The translations under genes were made by a program, and so were the position numbers. A stretch of 64,000 nucleotides of DNA from Paenibacillus terrae. Its GTDB lineage: Bacteria > Bacillota > Bacilli > Paenibacillales > Paenibacillaceae. Positions within the stretch are counted from its first letter, which is position 1, and every line of letters starts with the position of its first letter. The stretch lies in the NCBI RefSeq assembly GCF_005217525.1, contig NZ_PNXQ01000014.1, forward strand, positions 140,717 through 204,716, read 5' to 3'. The notes below the pieces were generated by a model. It saw nothing but the letters and a program-made list of their open reading frames with translations, ran no database searches and was not told the origin of the DNA. Positions 50,712-59,355 of this stretch are shown piece after piece.

Positions 50712-50930
50712 ATCAGCACTCCCTCTTTTCTGACGGGCTATAACCCTGTCTTACTATGTCCATTGTAAATGGTTTGATTATACATTTTCAATGACATCTC
50801 CATGACAACCGAATTGTTCCTGATACTGCACCTCGCAAATTACTTTCTTTTTGGTATGGAAAAAGCTAAACTATTTTGTAGAGATGTTTTTTTAGGATTG
50901 CGCAAGGGCATAGAACGGAGTGGATGAATC

Positions 50931-52025
50931 GTGTTGTATCGAAGGATTGTGAAACCTGTTTTTTTCAAAATGAGTCCAGAGACGGCCCATCATGTCGTCA
51001 TTGATGGCTTGAAGTATGCGGGCGCGCTTCCCGGTGGAGCAGCAACGCTGCGGGGAATGTACGGAGTCAAGGAAACGGAGGATCTTGCGGTTGATCTGTT
51101 CGGCCTTCATTTTCCCAACCCGATTGGACTTGCTGCGGGATTGGATAAAAATGCGGAAGCAGTTGCCGGCTTTTCCTCGATCGGGTTTGGGTTTATGGAA
51201 GTAGGCACGGTGACACCTGTGGGGCAGCCCGGCAATGACCGTCCTCGTTTGTTCCGGTTGCCTCCCGATGAGGCGTTAGTGAATCGGATGGGTTTTAACA
51301 ATCTGGGGGCGGAAAGCATGGCTAAACGTCTGGCTGCGCTAAAACATCGACTTGTCCCGGTCGCTGTTAATATTGGTAAAAACAAAAACACGCCTAATGA
51401 GGATGCTCATAAGGATTATGAGAAGTGCATTTCTGCGCTGTACCCGTATGCGGACTTTTTTGTAGTGAATATTAGTTCACCGAATACGCCGGATTTACGA
51501 AAGCTCCAGCATGGCAGTGAGCTGAAATCGCTGCTGGAAGCTGTTCGAGCAGAGATGGGAGTGCAGGCGACGAAGTATGGCGGAGCCAAGTCTGTACTGG
51601 TCAAAATTGCGCCGGACGTATCAGATGAGGAACTGGAATATATGACAGATGCGATTGCGGCCAGTGGAGTAGACGGTATCATCGCGACGAATACGACAAT
51701 TTCGAGGGCTGGCCTGACGCACCGGAATGCCAGTGAGACGGGCGGGCTGAGCGGTAAGCCGCTGCGTGACCGTTCTACAGAGGTCATCGGACGAGTGTAT
51801 CGCCAAACAGATGGCAAGCTGCCGATTATCGGATCGGGTGGCATTTTCAGCAGTCGTGATGCTTACGACAAAATTAAAGCAGGTGCAAGCCTGATTGAAA
51901 TTTATACATCATTGATCTATGAGGGACCGGAAGTGAACCGGACATTACATGCCGGTCTGCGTGAGCTGCTGCGAAAGGACGGCTTTAGACACATTACCGA
52001 GGCTGTTGGTGCAGATCACAGATAA
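50931..52025 (+). CDS. pyrD: Dihydroorotate dehydrogenase, class 2 (quinone-dependent)
   Basis: This 364-residue membrane-associated FMN enzyme oxidises dihydroorotate to orotate in pyrimidine synthesis. The N-terminal helices (MLYRRIVKPVFFKMSPETAH) are the quinone-channel region specific to class 2. IGLAAGLDKNAEAV and VGTVTPVGQPGN bind FMN. NISSPNTPDLRKLQ has the catalytic Ser of class 2 rather than the Cys of class 1, and IIGSGGIFS ends the barrel. B. subtilis uses a class 1B enzyme with PyrK, so this is a different type. GTG 50931 follows CGGAGTGGATGAATC. It heads a pyrD-relQ-DUF309 gene string. Confidence 0.94.
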   Translation: MLYRRIVKPVFFKMSPETAHHVVIDGLKYAGALPGGAATLRGMYGVKETEDLAVDLFGLHFPNPIGLAAGLDKNAEAVAGFSSIGFGFMEVGTVTPVGQPGNDRPRLFRLPPDEALVNRMGFNNLGAESMAKRLAALKHRLVPVAVNIGKNKNTPNEDAHKDYEKCISALYPYADFFVVNISSPNTPDLRKLQHGSELKSLLEAVRAEMGVQATKYGGAKSVLVKIAPDVSDEELEYMTDAIAASGVDGIIATNTTISRAGLTHRNASETGGLSGKPLRDRSTEVIGRVYRQTDGKLPIIGSGGIFSSRDAYDKIKAGASLIEIYTSLIYEGPEVNRTLHAGLRELLRKDGFRHITEAVGADHR

Positions 52026-52059
52026 AAAAGTGTTGTCGAAAGAGACAGGAGGTATGGGG

Positions 52060-52872
52060 ATGGACGGAAGAGACTGGGGAACATTTTTGCTGCCATATGA
52101 TCAGGCGGTGGAGGAGCTTAAGGTCAAGTTCAAAACAATGCGTGCGGAGCTGAAAAAGCGCGAGGAATACGCTCCTATCGAATTCGTAACCGGACGGGTG
52201 AAAAAAATATCAAGCATCCTCGATAAAGCGAAGAGATTACAGGTCCCTTCTGATCAACTGGAGACGGGAATCGAGGATATTGCAGGAATCCGCATCATGT
52301 GCCAATTTGTTGAGGATATCCGGCGGGTAGCAGAGTATATTCGAAGACGCAAGGATTTGACTGTACTGTATGAAAAGGACTATATCACCAATTATAAAGA
52401 TAGCGGATATCGCAGCTTTCATATGATTGTGGAATATCCAGTGCAGACAGCGCTTGGATTAAAAATTGTGCTGGCAGAAATTCAGATTCGTACCTTGGCT
52501 ATGAATTTTTGGGCAACCATCGAACATTCCCTCAGTTATAAGTATCGGGAAAGCTTGCCGGATAATATGCGGACACGGTTGAAAAAGGCAGCTGAGGCGG
52601 CCTTTGTACTGGATAATGAAATGTCTTCGATGCGTCTTGAAATATTGGAAGCGCAGAAGAAGTTCGAGGATGAAGCGAATATCGTATCCAAGGTGCTGAC
52701 GGGTATGCACCGTCTGTATTTCTACCATAAGATCAGTGAAACGATTGATGCGCAGCGCAGGTTCAATGAGCTGTGGGAACGGCACGACATGGAAGGGATC
52801 AAGCTGCTCCATGATGAAGTCAGGGAATTGTTGGTAGCTTCTACCAAGGAAGACGACAGGGATGAGTATTAA
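52060..52872 (+). CDS. relQ: Small alarmone synthetase, RelQ/YjbM-like, with C-terminal extension
   Basis: This 270-residue GTP pyrophosphokinase makes (p)ppGpp (or pGpp) from ATP and GTP or GDP, with no hydrolase domain. FLLPYDQAVEELKVKFK, IEFVTGRVKKISSILDKA, ETGIEDIAGIRIMCQF, SGYRSFHMIVEYP and EIQIRTLAMNFWATIEHSL are RelA_SpoT synthetase motifs and align closely with B. subtilis YjbM. That protein has 211 residues. Here about 55-60 extra residues follow the synthetase core (HRLYFYHKISETIDAQRRF and an acidic end). ATG 52060 is seven bases after AGGAGG. The stop abuts the DUF309 start directly. Confidence 0.92.
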   Translation: MDGRDWGTFLLPYDQAVEELKVKFKTMRAELKKREEYAPIEFVTGRVKKISSILDKAKRLQVPSDQLETGIEDIAGIRIMCQFVEDIRRVAEYIRRRKDLTVLYEKDYITNYKDSGYRSFHMIVEYPVQTALGLKIVLAEIQIRTLAMNFWATIEHSLSYKYRESLPDNMRTRLKKAAEAAFVLDNEMSSMRLEILEAQKKFEDEANIVSKVLTGMHRLYFYHKISETIDAQRRFNELWERHDMEGIKLLHDEVRELLVASTKEDDRDEY

Positions 52873-53442
52873 ATGGTGAACGTTTCCTATGAACCGTTAT
52901 ACGTGGCTTATTTGGTATATTTCAATCGGGATCGGGATTATTTTGAATGTCACGAGGTACTGGAAGAGCTGTGGATAAAGCTGGACCGTGACCCTGTATA
53001 TAAAGGTTTGCTGCAAATTGCTGTAGGGCTGTATCATTTTCGCAACGGGAATTTCCGCGGCGGACATATGATGCTGGACAGCGCGGTACACAAGCTGGAG
53101 CATGCGTCTCCGCAGGCGCTGGGCATTAACATGGCGAAACTGGTGGACGAGGCGCGCGCTTGCGCCCGTCAGCTTGTCGAGGCCGTTGTAGCTGGCTCGG
53201 CAGATCTCCAGCGCCAGCCGCCGGATTTTCGGGATTTGACGATTGAAATCGTCGATCCCGGGCTGCGCCAGGCTGTGGAGGACGCATCGCCGTCCATAGC
53301 AGCCAACATCCCGCAGCAGAGAGGCCCGCGGCGTGGGGAAAAGCATGAGCAGCGTCAGCAGGCGCTTGAGACTTCTGTGAGGCGCAGACAGGCGACTGAC
53401 AGCTCCTGCTCTGCCTCGCCCGGTACGAAGGGCACGACGTAA
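52873..53442 (+). CDS. DUF309 family protein
   Basis: This 189-residue protein carries the DUF309 signature YFNRDRDYFECHEVLEELW (about residues 16-34) and LLQIAVGLYHFRNGN, in a helical bundle of about 115 residues. The C-terminal 70 residues are Arg/Gln/Pro-rich and probably disordered. The HE pair in ECHEVLEE suggests a metal site, but no activity is known. Its ATG directly follows the relQ stop with no spacer, so translation is almost surely coupled. That coupling may indicate a functional link with the alarmone synthetase, which is inference. Confidence 0.85.
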   Translation: MVNVSYEPLYVAYLVYFNRDRDYFECHEVLEELWIKLDRDPVYKGLLQIAVGLYHFRNGNFRGGHMMLDSAVHKLEHASPQALGINMAKLVDEARACARQLVEAVVAGSADLQRQPPDFRDLTIEIVDPGLRQAVEDASPSIAANIPQQRGPRRGEKHEQRQQALETSVRRRQATDSSCSASPGTKGTT

Positions 53443-53464
53443 TCTGAGGCGTGTCCATGAAAGC

Positions 53465-53503
53465 AAGCAGCCCGATCCGTTTCAGGGGATCGGGCTGCTT
53501 TAT
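53465..53503. terminator. Intrinsic terminator between convergent genes
   Basis: A 13 bp perfect stem AGCAGCCCGATCC / GGATCGGGCTGCT with an eight-base loop is followed by TTATC on the plus strand. T-tracts are short on both sides. Confidence 0.78.
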
Positions 53504-53546
53504 CGTTCAGTAGCCTAAACCGTGTGAACGTCATTTAGGAGGTTGT

Positions 53547-54080
53547 TTAGGAAGTTACGTTCTTTTTATATTTTTCAAAAAAGGCTTTGAAATCGTCGAG
53601 TGTATAGCCGTTGTCGGAAGGGCTTTCCTTCAAACCACCCACCATACGCTCTTTTTCCACGCCTTTTTCGTAATAGATGAGCGTAGGGGTGTACTCAATT
53701 TTGTATTTGTCCCAGCCGTCCTCATACTCACGCAGGTTAAATTCGTGCATGGTGATGTTCTCCTGCTTGCTCAAAGGCATTAGCTTGGGGGTGGTGGCGC
53801 GGCAATGCACACAGTCGGATGCAAAATGATAGACGAAAAAGTTTTCCTTTTTGTCAATTTTGCTTTGCAGATCCTCCGGTTTAATAATCTGCTGATAGTT
53901 TGGATCATTCAGCAGCTCTTGGGTGGCAGGCTTTAACGAGGCTGTGGAAACGCCATACAGCTTGTTTTTAGTGCCTGAATTCAAAGCGAGCAGCACGCCA
54001 AGCAAAATGACGAGCACAACAAAAAAGCCAATGACAGGTATAAGCTTTTTTTTGTTGGATTTTTGGGTGTTCAAATGCAA
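53547..54080 (-). CDS. Membrane-anchored thioredoxin-like protein
   Basis: This is a 177-residue protein. A basic N-terminus and one membrane helix (LIPVIGFFVVLVILLGVLLA, about residues 13-32) precede an extracellular thioredoxin-fold domain. The active site is YHFASDCVHCRATTP (CVHC, about residues 88-91) and the cis-Pro is in KIEYTPTLIYYEKG. Several Bacillus homologues act in disulfide exchange outside the cell. The specific partner is unknown. The start is TTG 54080 or the in-frame TTG 54074, after GGGAGAGA. A CVHC sequence rather than CGPC suggests an altered redox potential. Confidence 0.85.
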   Translation of the reverse strand: MHLNTQKSNKKKLIPVIGFFVVLVILLGVLLALNSGTKNKLYGVSTASLKPATQELLNDPNYQQIIKPEDLQSKIDKKENFFVYHFASDCVHCRATTPKLMPLSKQENITMHEFNLREYEDGWDKYKIEYTPTLIYYEKGVEKERMVGGLKESPSDNGYTLDDFKAFFEKYKKNVTS

Positions 54081-54240
54081 TCTCTCCCATCAAAATACAA
54101 AATATGTAGCTATATGAATCTCATTATTATACAACATTACAGCTTGTAGTGAAAGTTTGTAAATCACACGGATGTTGCAGCTTGACAGGTTGATTATGGT
54201 ACAATAAATTTTATTTTAACAGGACAGGATGATTACAATT

Positions 54241-55914
54241 ATGGGTGTACAGCTCCCTACAGCATTTGTGAAGCGCATGGAGCAACTGCTCGGCGACGAG
54301 TTTGAAGCTTTTATGGCTGCTTATGACCATACGCCCCATGCCGGGATACGCGTCAATACGTTAAAAATTTCGGTGGAGGCGTTTAAGGCGATTTCGCCGT
54401 TTGAACTGCGGCCGATTCCGTGGTGTGATACAGGTTTTTATGTTCCGTACGGCACAAAGCCGGGGCTGCATCCTTATTATCATGCGGGACTGTATTATGT
54501 GCAGGAACCAAGTGCAATGTCTCCGGTAGAATTGCTGAATGTTGCTCAGGGTGAGGCTGTATTGGACTTGTGTGCTGCACCGGGCGGGAAATCGACCCAA
54601 ATCGCGGCCAAGCTGCAAGGAAGCGGTCTGCTTGTGACGAATGATATTAGCGCAGATCGAACCAAGGCGTTGGCTAAAAATGTGGAATTATACGGTGTGC
54701 GAAATGCTGTGGTGCTGAATGAGAGCCCGGATCGGATCGCAGATGCCTTCCCTCATTTTTTTGACAAAATATTAATTGACGCACCTTGCTCGGGGGAAGG
54801 GATGTTTCGCAAGGATGAGGATATGGCGAAGCAATGGGAAAACCATTCGGTGGACAAATGTGTAGTTATGCAGCGGGATATTTTGCGAGTGGCAGCATCT
54901 ATGTTAAGTGACGGAGGAAGAATTGTTTATTCGACCTGTACCTTTGCACCGGAAGAAAATGAAGGGATGATCGCGGAGTTCCTGGAGGCACATCCTGATT
55001 TTGGCGTTGTTCCTGCTCCTTCAGGAACGGGCTTTGCTTCAGGTCACCCGGAATGGGTGAGTGAAGCGGTCGCGGAAGCCCATCCAGAGCTGCGTGGAAC
55101 GGCACGCCTTTGGCCCCATCTTATAGAGGGTGAGGGTCATTTTATCGCTGTGTTGCAGCATCAAGGCAGTCGCACAGCTACAGCGGATAATCAGCAGGGA
55201 ACAGTCGGTTCCTTTGAAATGGTTGGGTCTGCCGACAGGGACGAAAGGGCTTTAAACATAGGTTCGGATCGTGCCCGTAAGAAGCAGCGGTTGTCCATCA
55301 AGGAAGCGCCAATGGCAAACGGACAGGGCAGGTCTGCAACTGGGGATCACAAACGGAATGGAAAAGGGATGCACGGGAAATCGAGTAAAGGAACGAATGC
55401 ACGCGGTTTCGAGAACAACAAGTCTCGTTCTGGTAAAGATGCGGCAAAAAGAGATGGATGCGAACAACTTGATGTACTGGAGCCCTATCGCTCTTTTGTA
55501 CAGGAGCAGCTTGAGGCATCATTTGCAGGCCATACGGTAGTCTACGGAGATCGTATTTATCAATCGCCGTTAGAATCCTATCGTCTGAACGGGCTTAAGG
55601 TGGTCCGTCCGGGCTGGTTTATGGGAACTGACAAGAATGGTCGGTTTGTACCTTCGCATCCGCTGGCGGTGGCCTTGCGCCCTTCTGAGGCGGTCAGGAG
55701 CATAAACCTCTCCAGTTCAGACACAGAGGCCCTCCGTTATTTGAAAGGTGAAACGTTATCCATCCCGGCCCAGCGAATGGCGCTGCAGAACGAAGCACAG
55801 CCCAAAGGCTACACTCTCGTATGCATTGACGGATATTCTACCGGATGGGGCAAATGGCAGGATGGTATGCTCAAAAATGAATACCCTGCAGGCTGGAGGT
55901 GGACATCGGTATGA
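54241..55914 (+). CDS. RsmF/RsmB-type rRNA (cytosine-5) methyltransferase
   Basis: This is a 557-residue protein of the NOL1/NOP2/Sun family. SAM motif I is VLDLCAAPGGKSTQIAAKL (about residues 102-120). The two catalytic Cys lie in LIDAPCSGEGMFRKDED and IVYSTCTFAPEENEG. A Ser/Lys/Gly-rich linker (about 320-400) and a C-terminal PUA-like domain (about 415-555) follow. The layout matches the RsmF/YebU family, which makes m5C in 16S rRNA. ATG 54241 has an AGGATGA-like site. ATG 54229 four codons upstream is an alternative. The stop overlaps the downstream pseudouridine synthase start by ATGA. Confidence 0.91.
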   Translation: MGVQLPTAFVKRMEQLLGDEFEAFMAAYDHTPHAGIRVNTLKISVEAFKAISPFELRPIPWCDTGFYVPYGTKPGLHPYYHAGLYYVQEPSAMSPVELLNVAQGEAVLDLCAAPGGKSTQIAAKLQGSGLLVTNDISADRTKALAKNVELYGVRNAVVLNESPDRIADAFPHFFDKILIDAPCSGEGMFRKDEDMAKQWENHSVDKCVVMQRDILRVAASMLSDGGRIVYSTCTFAPEENEGMIAEFLEAHPDFGVVPAPSGTGFASGHPEWVSEAVAEAHPELRGTARLWPHLIEGEGHFIAVLQHQGSRTATADNQQGTVGSFEMVGSADRDERALNIGSDRARKKQRLSIKEAPMANGQGRSATGDHKRNGKGMHGKSSKGTNARGFENNKSRSGKDAAKRDGCEQLDVLEPYRSFVQEQLEASFAGHTVVYGDRIYQSPLESYRLNGLKVVRPGWFMGTDKNGRFVPSHPLAVALRPSEAVRSINLSSSDTEALRYLKGETLSIPAQRMALQNEAQPKGYTLVCIDGYSTGWGKWQDGMLKNEYPAGWRWTSV

Positions 55915-56693
55915 GTGGAAAGGGAAGACAGACGCAGCGTTTGGACAAGGTTCTGACCCATATGGGTTATGGTTCACGCAGTGATATCAAGAGACAGGTA
56001 AAGCAAGGGATAATTACCGTGAACGGTCGAACCACCAAGGATAGTGGCCTGCAGGTTCATCCGTACAACGATCAGATAGAAGTGAACGGGGAACGGGTTG
56101 TTTTTCGAGAATACATTTATATCATGTTGCATAAGCCGCCGGGCGTTATATCCGCAACCGAGGATACGAGGGAACGAACGGTGCTGGATTTGCTGAGTGC
56201 GGAGGAACGGCATTTTGAGCCTTTCCCGGTCGGACGACTGGATAAGGATACGGAAGGACTGCTATTGTTAACGAACGATGGCAAGCTGGCGCATGAACTT
56301 TTGTCTCCACGGCGACATGTTCCCAAAACGTATGAGGCTACTGTGTCGGGACATGTCACGGAGGAGGATATACGTCAATTTGCAGCAGGGGTGGAGTTGG
56401 ATGACGGCTATGCTACCCTTCCGGCCCAATTGACCATTCTTCATCATGAAAAAGCGCAAGGGGCAGATGAAGAAGTCATTTCATACATTTCACTTGTGAT
56501 CCATGAAGGAAAGTTTCATCAGGTGAAGCGTATGTTTGAGGCGGTTGGCAAAAAGGTTACGTATTTGAAAAGAACGGCGATGGGTCCGTTAACGCTGGAT
56601 AATCAGCTACCCTTGGGCAGCTATCGTGAGCTGACAAACGAGGAACTGGCATGGATCGGCCGGGATTTGGCATCTGCAACGTCAGAGGCTTGA
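55911..56693 (+). CDS. RsuA/RluB family pseudouridine synthase
   Basis: This is a 260-residue protein with an N-terminal S4 RNA-binding domain (QRLDKVLTHMGYGSRSDIKR) and a catalytic domain with GRLDKDTEGLLLLTNDG, where the Asp of GRLDxDTEG is the nucleophile. LHKPPGVISATEDTRE, PKTYEATVSG and GKFHQVKRMFEAVG are further family motifs. It would convert a specific uridine in 16S (RsuA, U516 in E. coli) or 23S rRNA. Length and neighbours fit RsuA-like YtzF of Bacillales. The start ATG 55911 overlaps the upstream stop. Two rRNA-modifying enzymes are thus coupled. Confidence 0.93.
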   Translation: MSGKGRQTQRLDKVLTHMGYGSRSDIKRQVKQGIITVNGRTTKDSGLQVHPYNDQIEVNGERVVFREYIYIMLHKPPGVISATEDTRERTVLDLLSAEERHFEPFPVGRLDKDTEGLLLLTNDGKLAHELLSPRRHVPKTYEATVSGHVTEEDIRQFAAGVELDDGYATLPAQLTILHHEKAQGADEEVISYISLVIHEGKFHQVKRMFEAVGKKVTYLKRTAMGPLTLDNQLPLGSYRELTNEELAWIGRDLASATSEA

Positions 56694-56753
56694 TGGATAA
56701 GTAAATCACAGCAAGCATGCTAAAAATGTTAAGTATTTTCCGATAAAAATATC

Positions 56754-56799
56754 AATGACGCACAGGCTCATATGGGAGTTCCCTGTGCGTCATTTTACT
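56754..56799. terminator. Bidirectional intrinsic terminator
   Basis: A 13 bp stem AATGACGCACAGG / CCTGTGCGTCATT is followed by TTACTTT on the plus strand and by TGATATTTTT on the minus strand. It lies between convergent genes. Confidence 0.85.
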
Positions 56800-56842
56800 T
56801 TACAGACTATGATTTACAGCTAACATATGGCAGACTGCATGT

Positions 56843-58042
56843 TTATTGTGCGCGTGCTGCACGGCTTTTTTTCACTTCTGCTGCCATATAAGCTGTGACC
56901 TTGTTTTTGCCCGTTGTTTTGGATAGGTACATAGCCTGATCGGCCTGTTTAACCAATTCATCCGGGTTCATTTCCTTCTTTAACGTGCTGTGCCCGACGC
57001 TGATGGTTACGATGCTTTCCTCGGCGACCCGTTCACGGATTCGTTCCGCGACCTGTCCGACCTTGGCCCGGCGATCAACGACCATCGCGACCAGCTCCTC
57101 GCCGCCGTATCTTCCGGTCAGCCCGATTTCATCCAGTTCTTCTTCCATAATCTGTGCAACCTGTTTAAGCACATCATCCGCGCGGGCATGGCCCTGTGTA
57201 TCATTCAGCTTTTTGAAATTATCAATATCGCAAAAAATGACCGACACGCGGATTCCCTGCTCCATATATCGCCGCAATCGCCCCGAAAAGTATTTACGGT
57301 TATACAGGCCAGTCAAACCATCAGTAATGGAGGAACGGTAAATCCGTTGAAGCAGCTCCACAATCCGTTCGAACAGGATTAGAAACAACGTAGTGTAATA
57401 CAGCAATGGCAAAAATGACATCCATAGGACTGTGCTTGTTGCACCTTTTTCTGCCGGAATGTCGCTTTGCAGCCACAGACATCCAAGCCAAAGTAAATAG
57501 AACAGTAAGCCCAGTGCAAACTTTTTGGGCTGACCGATTCGTGGGATGATGAACACAAGGCTTACAGTAAGCACAATGAGTCGATAAAGCAGGGTGAACC
57601 CGACGAGATTTGCTGCGTTGATCCAACTGGGGAGTATTCCGGCAGCCCATGCCCCAACCGGCAATATCAGTAGCGCTCCCAGCAACAGCAAAGACCATGC
57701 TCCTGCACGTTTTAGCTTCCGGTAGAGCTGAAATACGGCGGCATTGGTAAGCACAAAGGCAGCAGCCTCCAGCGTATTTTGCCACACGGTGCCTTGTAGC
57801 GGCATTTTGCCGCCACCTGCCGAATAGAGATTCATGGCTTCATATGTCATAATAAAAATAGCGGCAACCGAAAAAAGGATATAGGCTTTTTTTCGTTGTC
57901 TGCTATATATGATCACGCACATCAGCGCCATCATGAGTATAATATACAAACCGCAGGCGGCACTTACAGCCCCGGCCAGAGATGGGAAACCAAAAGTTCC
58001 CGATAAGGACAACACCGTCACCGTCACCGACTCCATCTGCAT
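56843..58042 (-). CDS. Membrane-bound diguanylate cyclase (GGDEF domain)
   Basis: This 399-residue protein has about seven N-terminal membrane helices (residues 20-220) with no recognised sensor signature, then a GGDEF domain (about 232-390). SITDGLTGLYNRKYFSGRL, VIFCDIDNFKKLNDTQGH and GRYGGEELVAMV (GGEEL, an active variant) are intact, so it should make cyclic di-GMP from two GTP. The RxxD product-inhibition site five residues upstream of GGEEL is absent. No clear ribosome binding site precedes the first ATGs (58042, 58036), so the start is uncertain. It is convergent with the pseudouridine synthase. Confidence 0.9.
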   Translation of the reverse strand: MQMESVTVTVLSLSGTFGFPSLAGAVSAACGLYIILMMALMCVIIYSRQRKKAYILFSVAAIFIMTYEAMNLYSAGGGKMPLQGTVWQNTLEAAAFVLTNAAVFQLYRKLKRAGAWSLLLLGALLILPVGAWAAGILPSWINAANLVGFTLLYRLIVLTVSLVFIIPRIGQPKKFALGLLFYLLWLGCLWLQSDIPAEKGATSTVLWMSFLPLLYYTTLFLILFERIVELLQRIYRSSITDGLTGLYNRKYFSGRLRRYMEQGIRVSVIFCDIDNFKKLNDTQGHARADDVLKQVAQIMEEELDEIGLTGRYGGEELVAMVVDRRAKVGQVAERIRERVAEESIVTISVGHSTLKKEMNPDELVKQADQAMYLSKTTGKNKVTAYMAAEVKKSRAARAQ

Positions 58043-58230
58043 AGATAGTCAGTCTATTGAACGGGAATTATGCTTCCCATACAATAGACAGGATTTTTTC
58101 CTTTTAAAATGTTATAATTTTCTTTTGAACTTAACAATTATTCTCAATATATCATTTTTCAGAAAATCCGGAAACCTATACATACAACCTGTGTTCCGGG
58201 CAGTACAACGCTTGAAAGGGGAAGCACGTC

Positions 58231-59355
58231 ATGAAATTGCTACAGGCTCTCTTTTTCCCACCCGAGCAACCGGGCGGCGTTTCATCTATGATTCCATATC
58301 TGCAAGAGCGATTTATGTCCCCTCGTTGGGAAATGGAGCTATTTTCAATCCCTAAACGGATTCGCAACAAGGGCAGGGAAGAAGTCATATTTGATACCTT
58401 TGACTGGACGCAATATGAACAATATCCGATTGTCCAAAAATATATACAGACGTACCGCGACTATTTGTGGTGGACCCGGCTGCGTATTCAGAAGCCCTTT
58501 GATCTCATTCATGCTCATCACCCGATTGCCGGGATTGCTATGAAAACTGTTTTTCCCGACATCCCGCTCGTTCAGACGATTCACTCTTCTTATGAGAGGG
58601 AGTTAATTCTAAACGATAAAATCGAGGAGAACGGGCCTGAGCATCAATTTCTGGTGTCCTTGTATCGGGAGCTGGAGCATAAGGCGGATCGCCTGATTGC
58701 AGTATCTCATTCTTTCCAACATTACTTGACGCCTTATGTACAAAATCCGCAAGATATTGTGGTCATTCCGAATGGATATGATGAGAAGCGTTTTAAGCCC
58801 ATACCACATGAAAATGAAGTGACGCAGCTTATAACTGTCTGTCGCCTTGTCCCTGCCAAAGGGCTGGATACTTTGTTACAGGCCTGTGCCGAGCTGAAAA
58901 AGAGAAATCAGAATTATGTGCTGCACATTATCGGAGATGGCCCCATTCGACCCGAGCTTGAAGAGATGGCAAGACAGTTGGATATTTACCATGAAACGAT
59001 CTTTTATGGATACACCCTTCATCCGGAAGAATTTATGCCTTTCTTTGATGTGTTTGTTTTGCCTTCACGAGCGGAAGCCTTTGGTTCCGTATTCGCGGAG
59101 GCGGCTTTGAGTTGTTTAGCTTTGGTGGGTACAGAGGTCGGAGGAATACCGGAGCAAATTGAGGATGGGGTAAATGGTCTGCTTGTGCCACCCGACAGTC
59201 CGAGGGCACTGGCAGACGCATTGGAAAAGGTCATCGCAGACCCTGCCTATCGTTATGAGTTGGCGCGATCTGCCTGCGACAAGGCTAAATCGAGCTATTC
59301 CCTGAGCAGGGCTGTTAATGAGCTAAAGAAAATGTATTTGAAATTCCAGCACTAA
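58231..59355 (+). CDS. Glycosyltransferase family 4 protein
   Basis: This 374-residue GT-B fold enzyme has an N-terminal acceptor domain with FFPPEQPGGVSSMIPYL and FDLIHAHHPIAG. The C-terminal donor domain has VCRLVPAKGLDTLLQACAEL, LHIIGDGPIRPELEEMA and the E-x7-E signature in PSRAEAFGSVFAEAA. Family GT4 retains configuration using nucleotide sugars for polysaccharide or glycolipid synthesis. The acceptor is unknown. GAAAGGGGAAGCACGTC before ATG 58231 is a fair ribosome binding site. Its TAA stop interlocks with the TAG stop of the convergent YkvI-like gene. No other polysaccharide genes are adjacent. Confidence 0.9.
   Translation: MKLLQALFFPPEQPGGVSSMIPYLQERFMSPRWEMELFSIPKRIRNKGREEVIFDTFDWTQYEQYPIVQKYIQTYRDYLWWTRLRIQKPFDLIHAHHPIAGIAMKTVFPDIPLVQTIHSSYERELILNDKIEENGPEHQFLVSLYRELEHKADRLIAVSHSFQHYLTPYVQNPQDIVVIPNGYDEKRFKPIPHENEVTQLITVCRLVPAKGLDTLLQACAELKKRNQNYVLHIIGDGPIRPELEEMARQLDIYHETIFYGYTLHPEEFMPFFDVFVLPSRAEAFGSVFAEAALSCLALVGTEVGGIPEQIEDGVNGLLVPPDSPRALADALEKVIADPAYRYELARSACDKAKSSYSLSRAVNELKKMYLKFQH

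Noticed and set aside
50580..50768. 62-codon plus-strand frame after the L,D-transpeptidase
   Set aside because: No ribosome binding site is present, and it lies opposite the better-supported 48-residue membrane protein gene.
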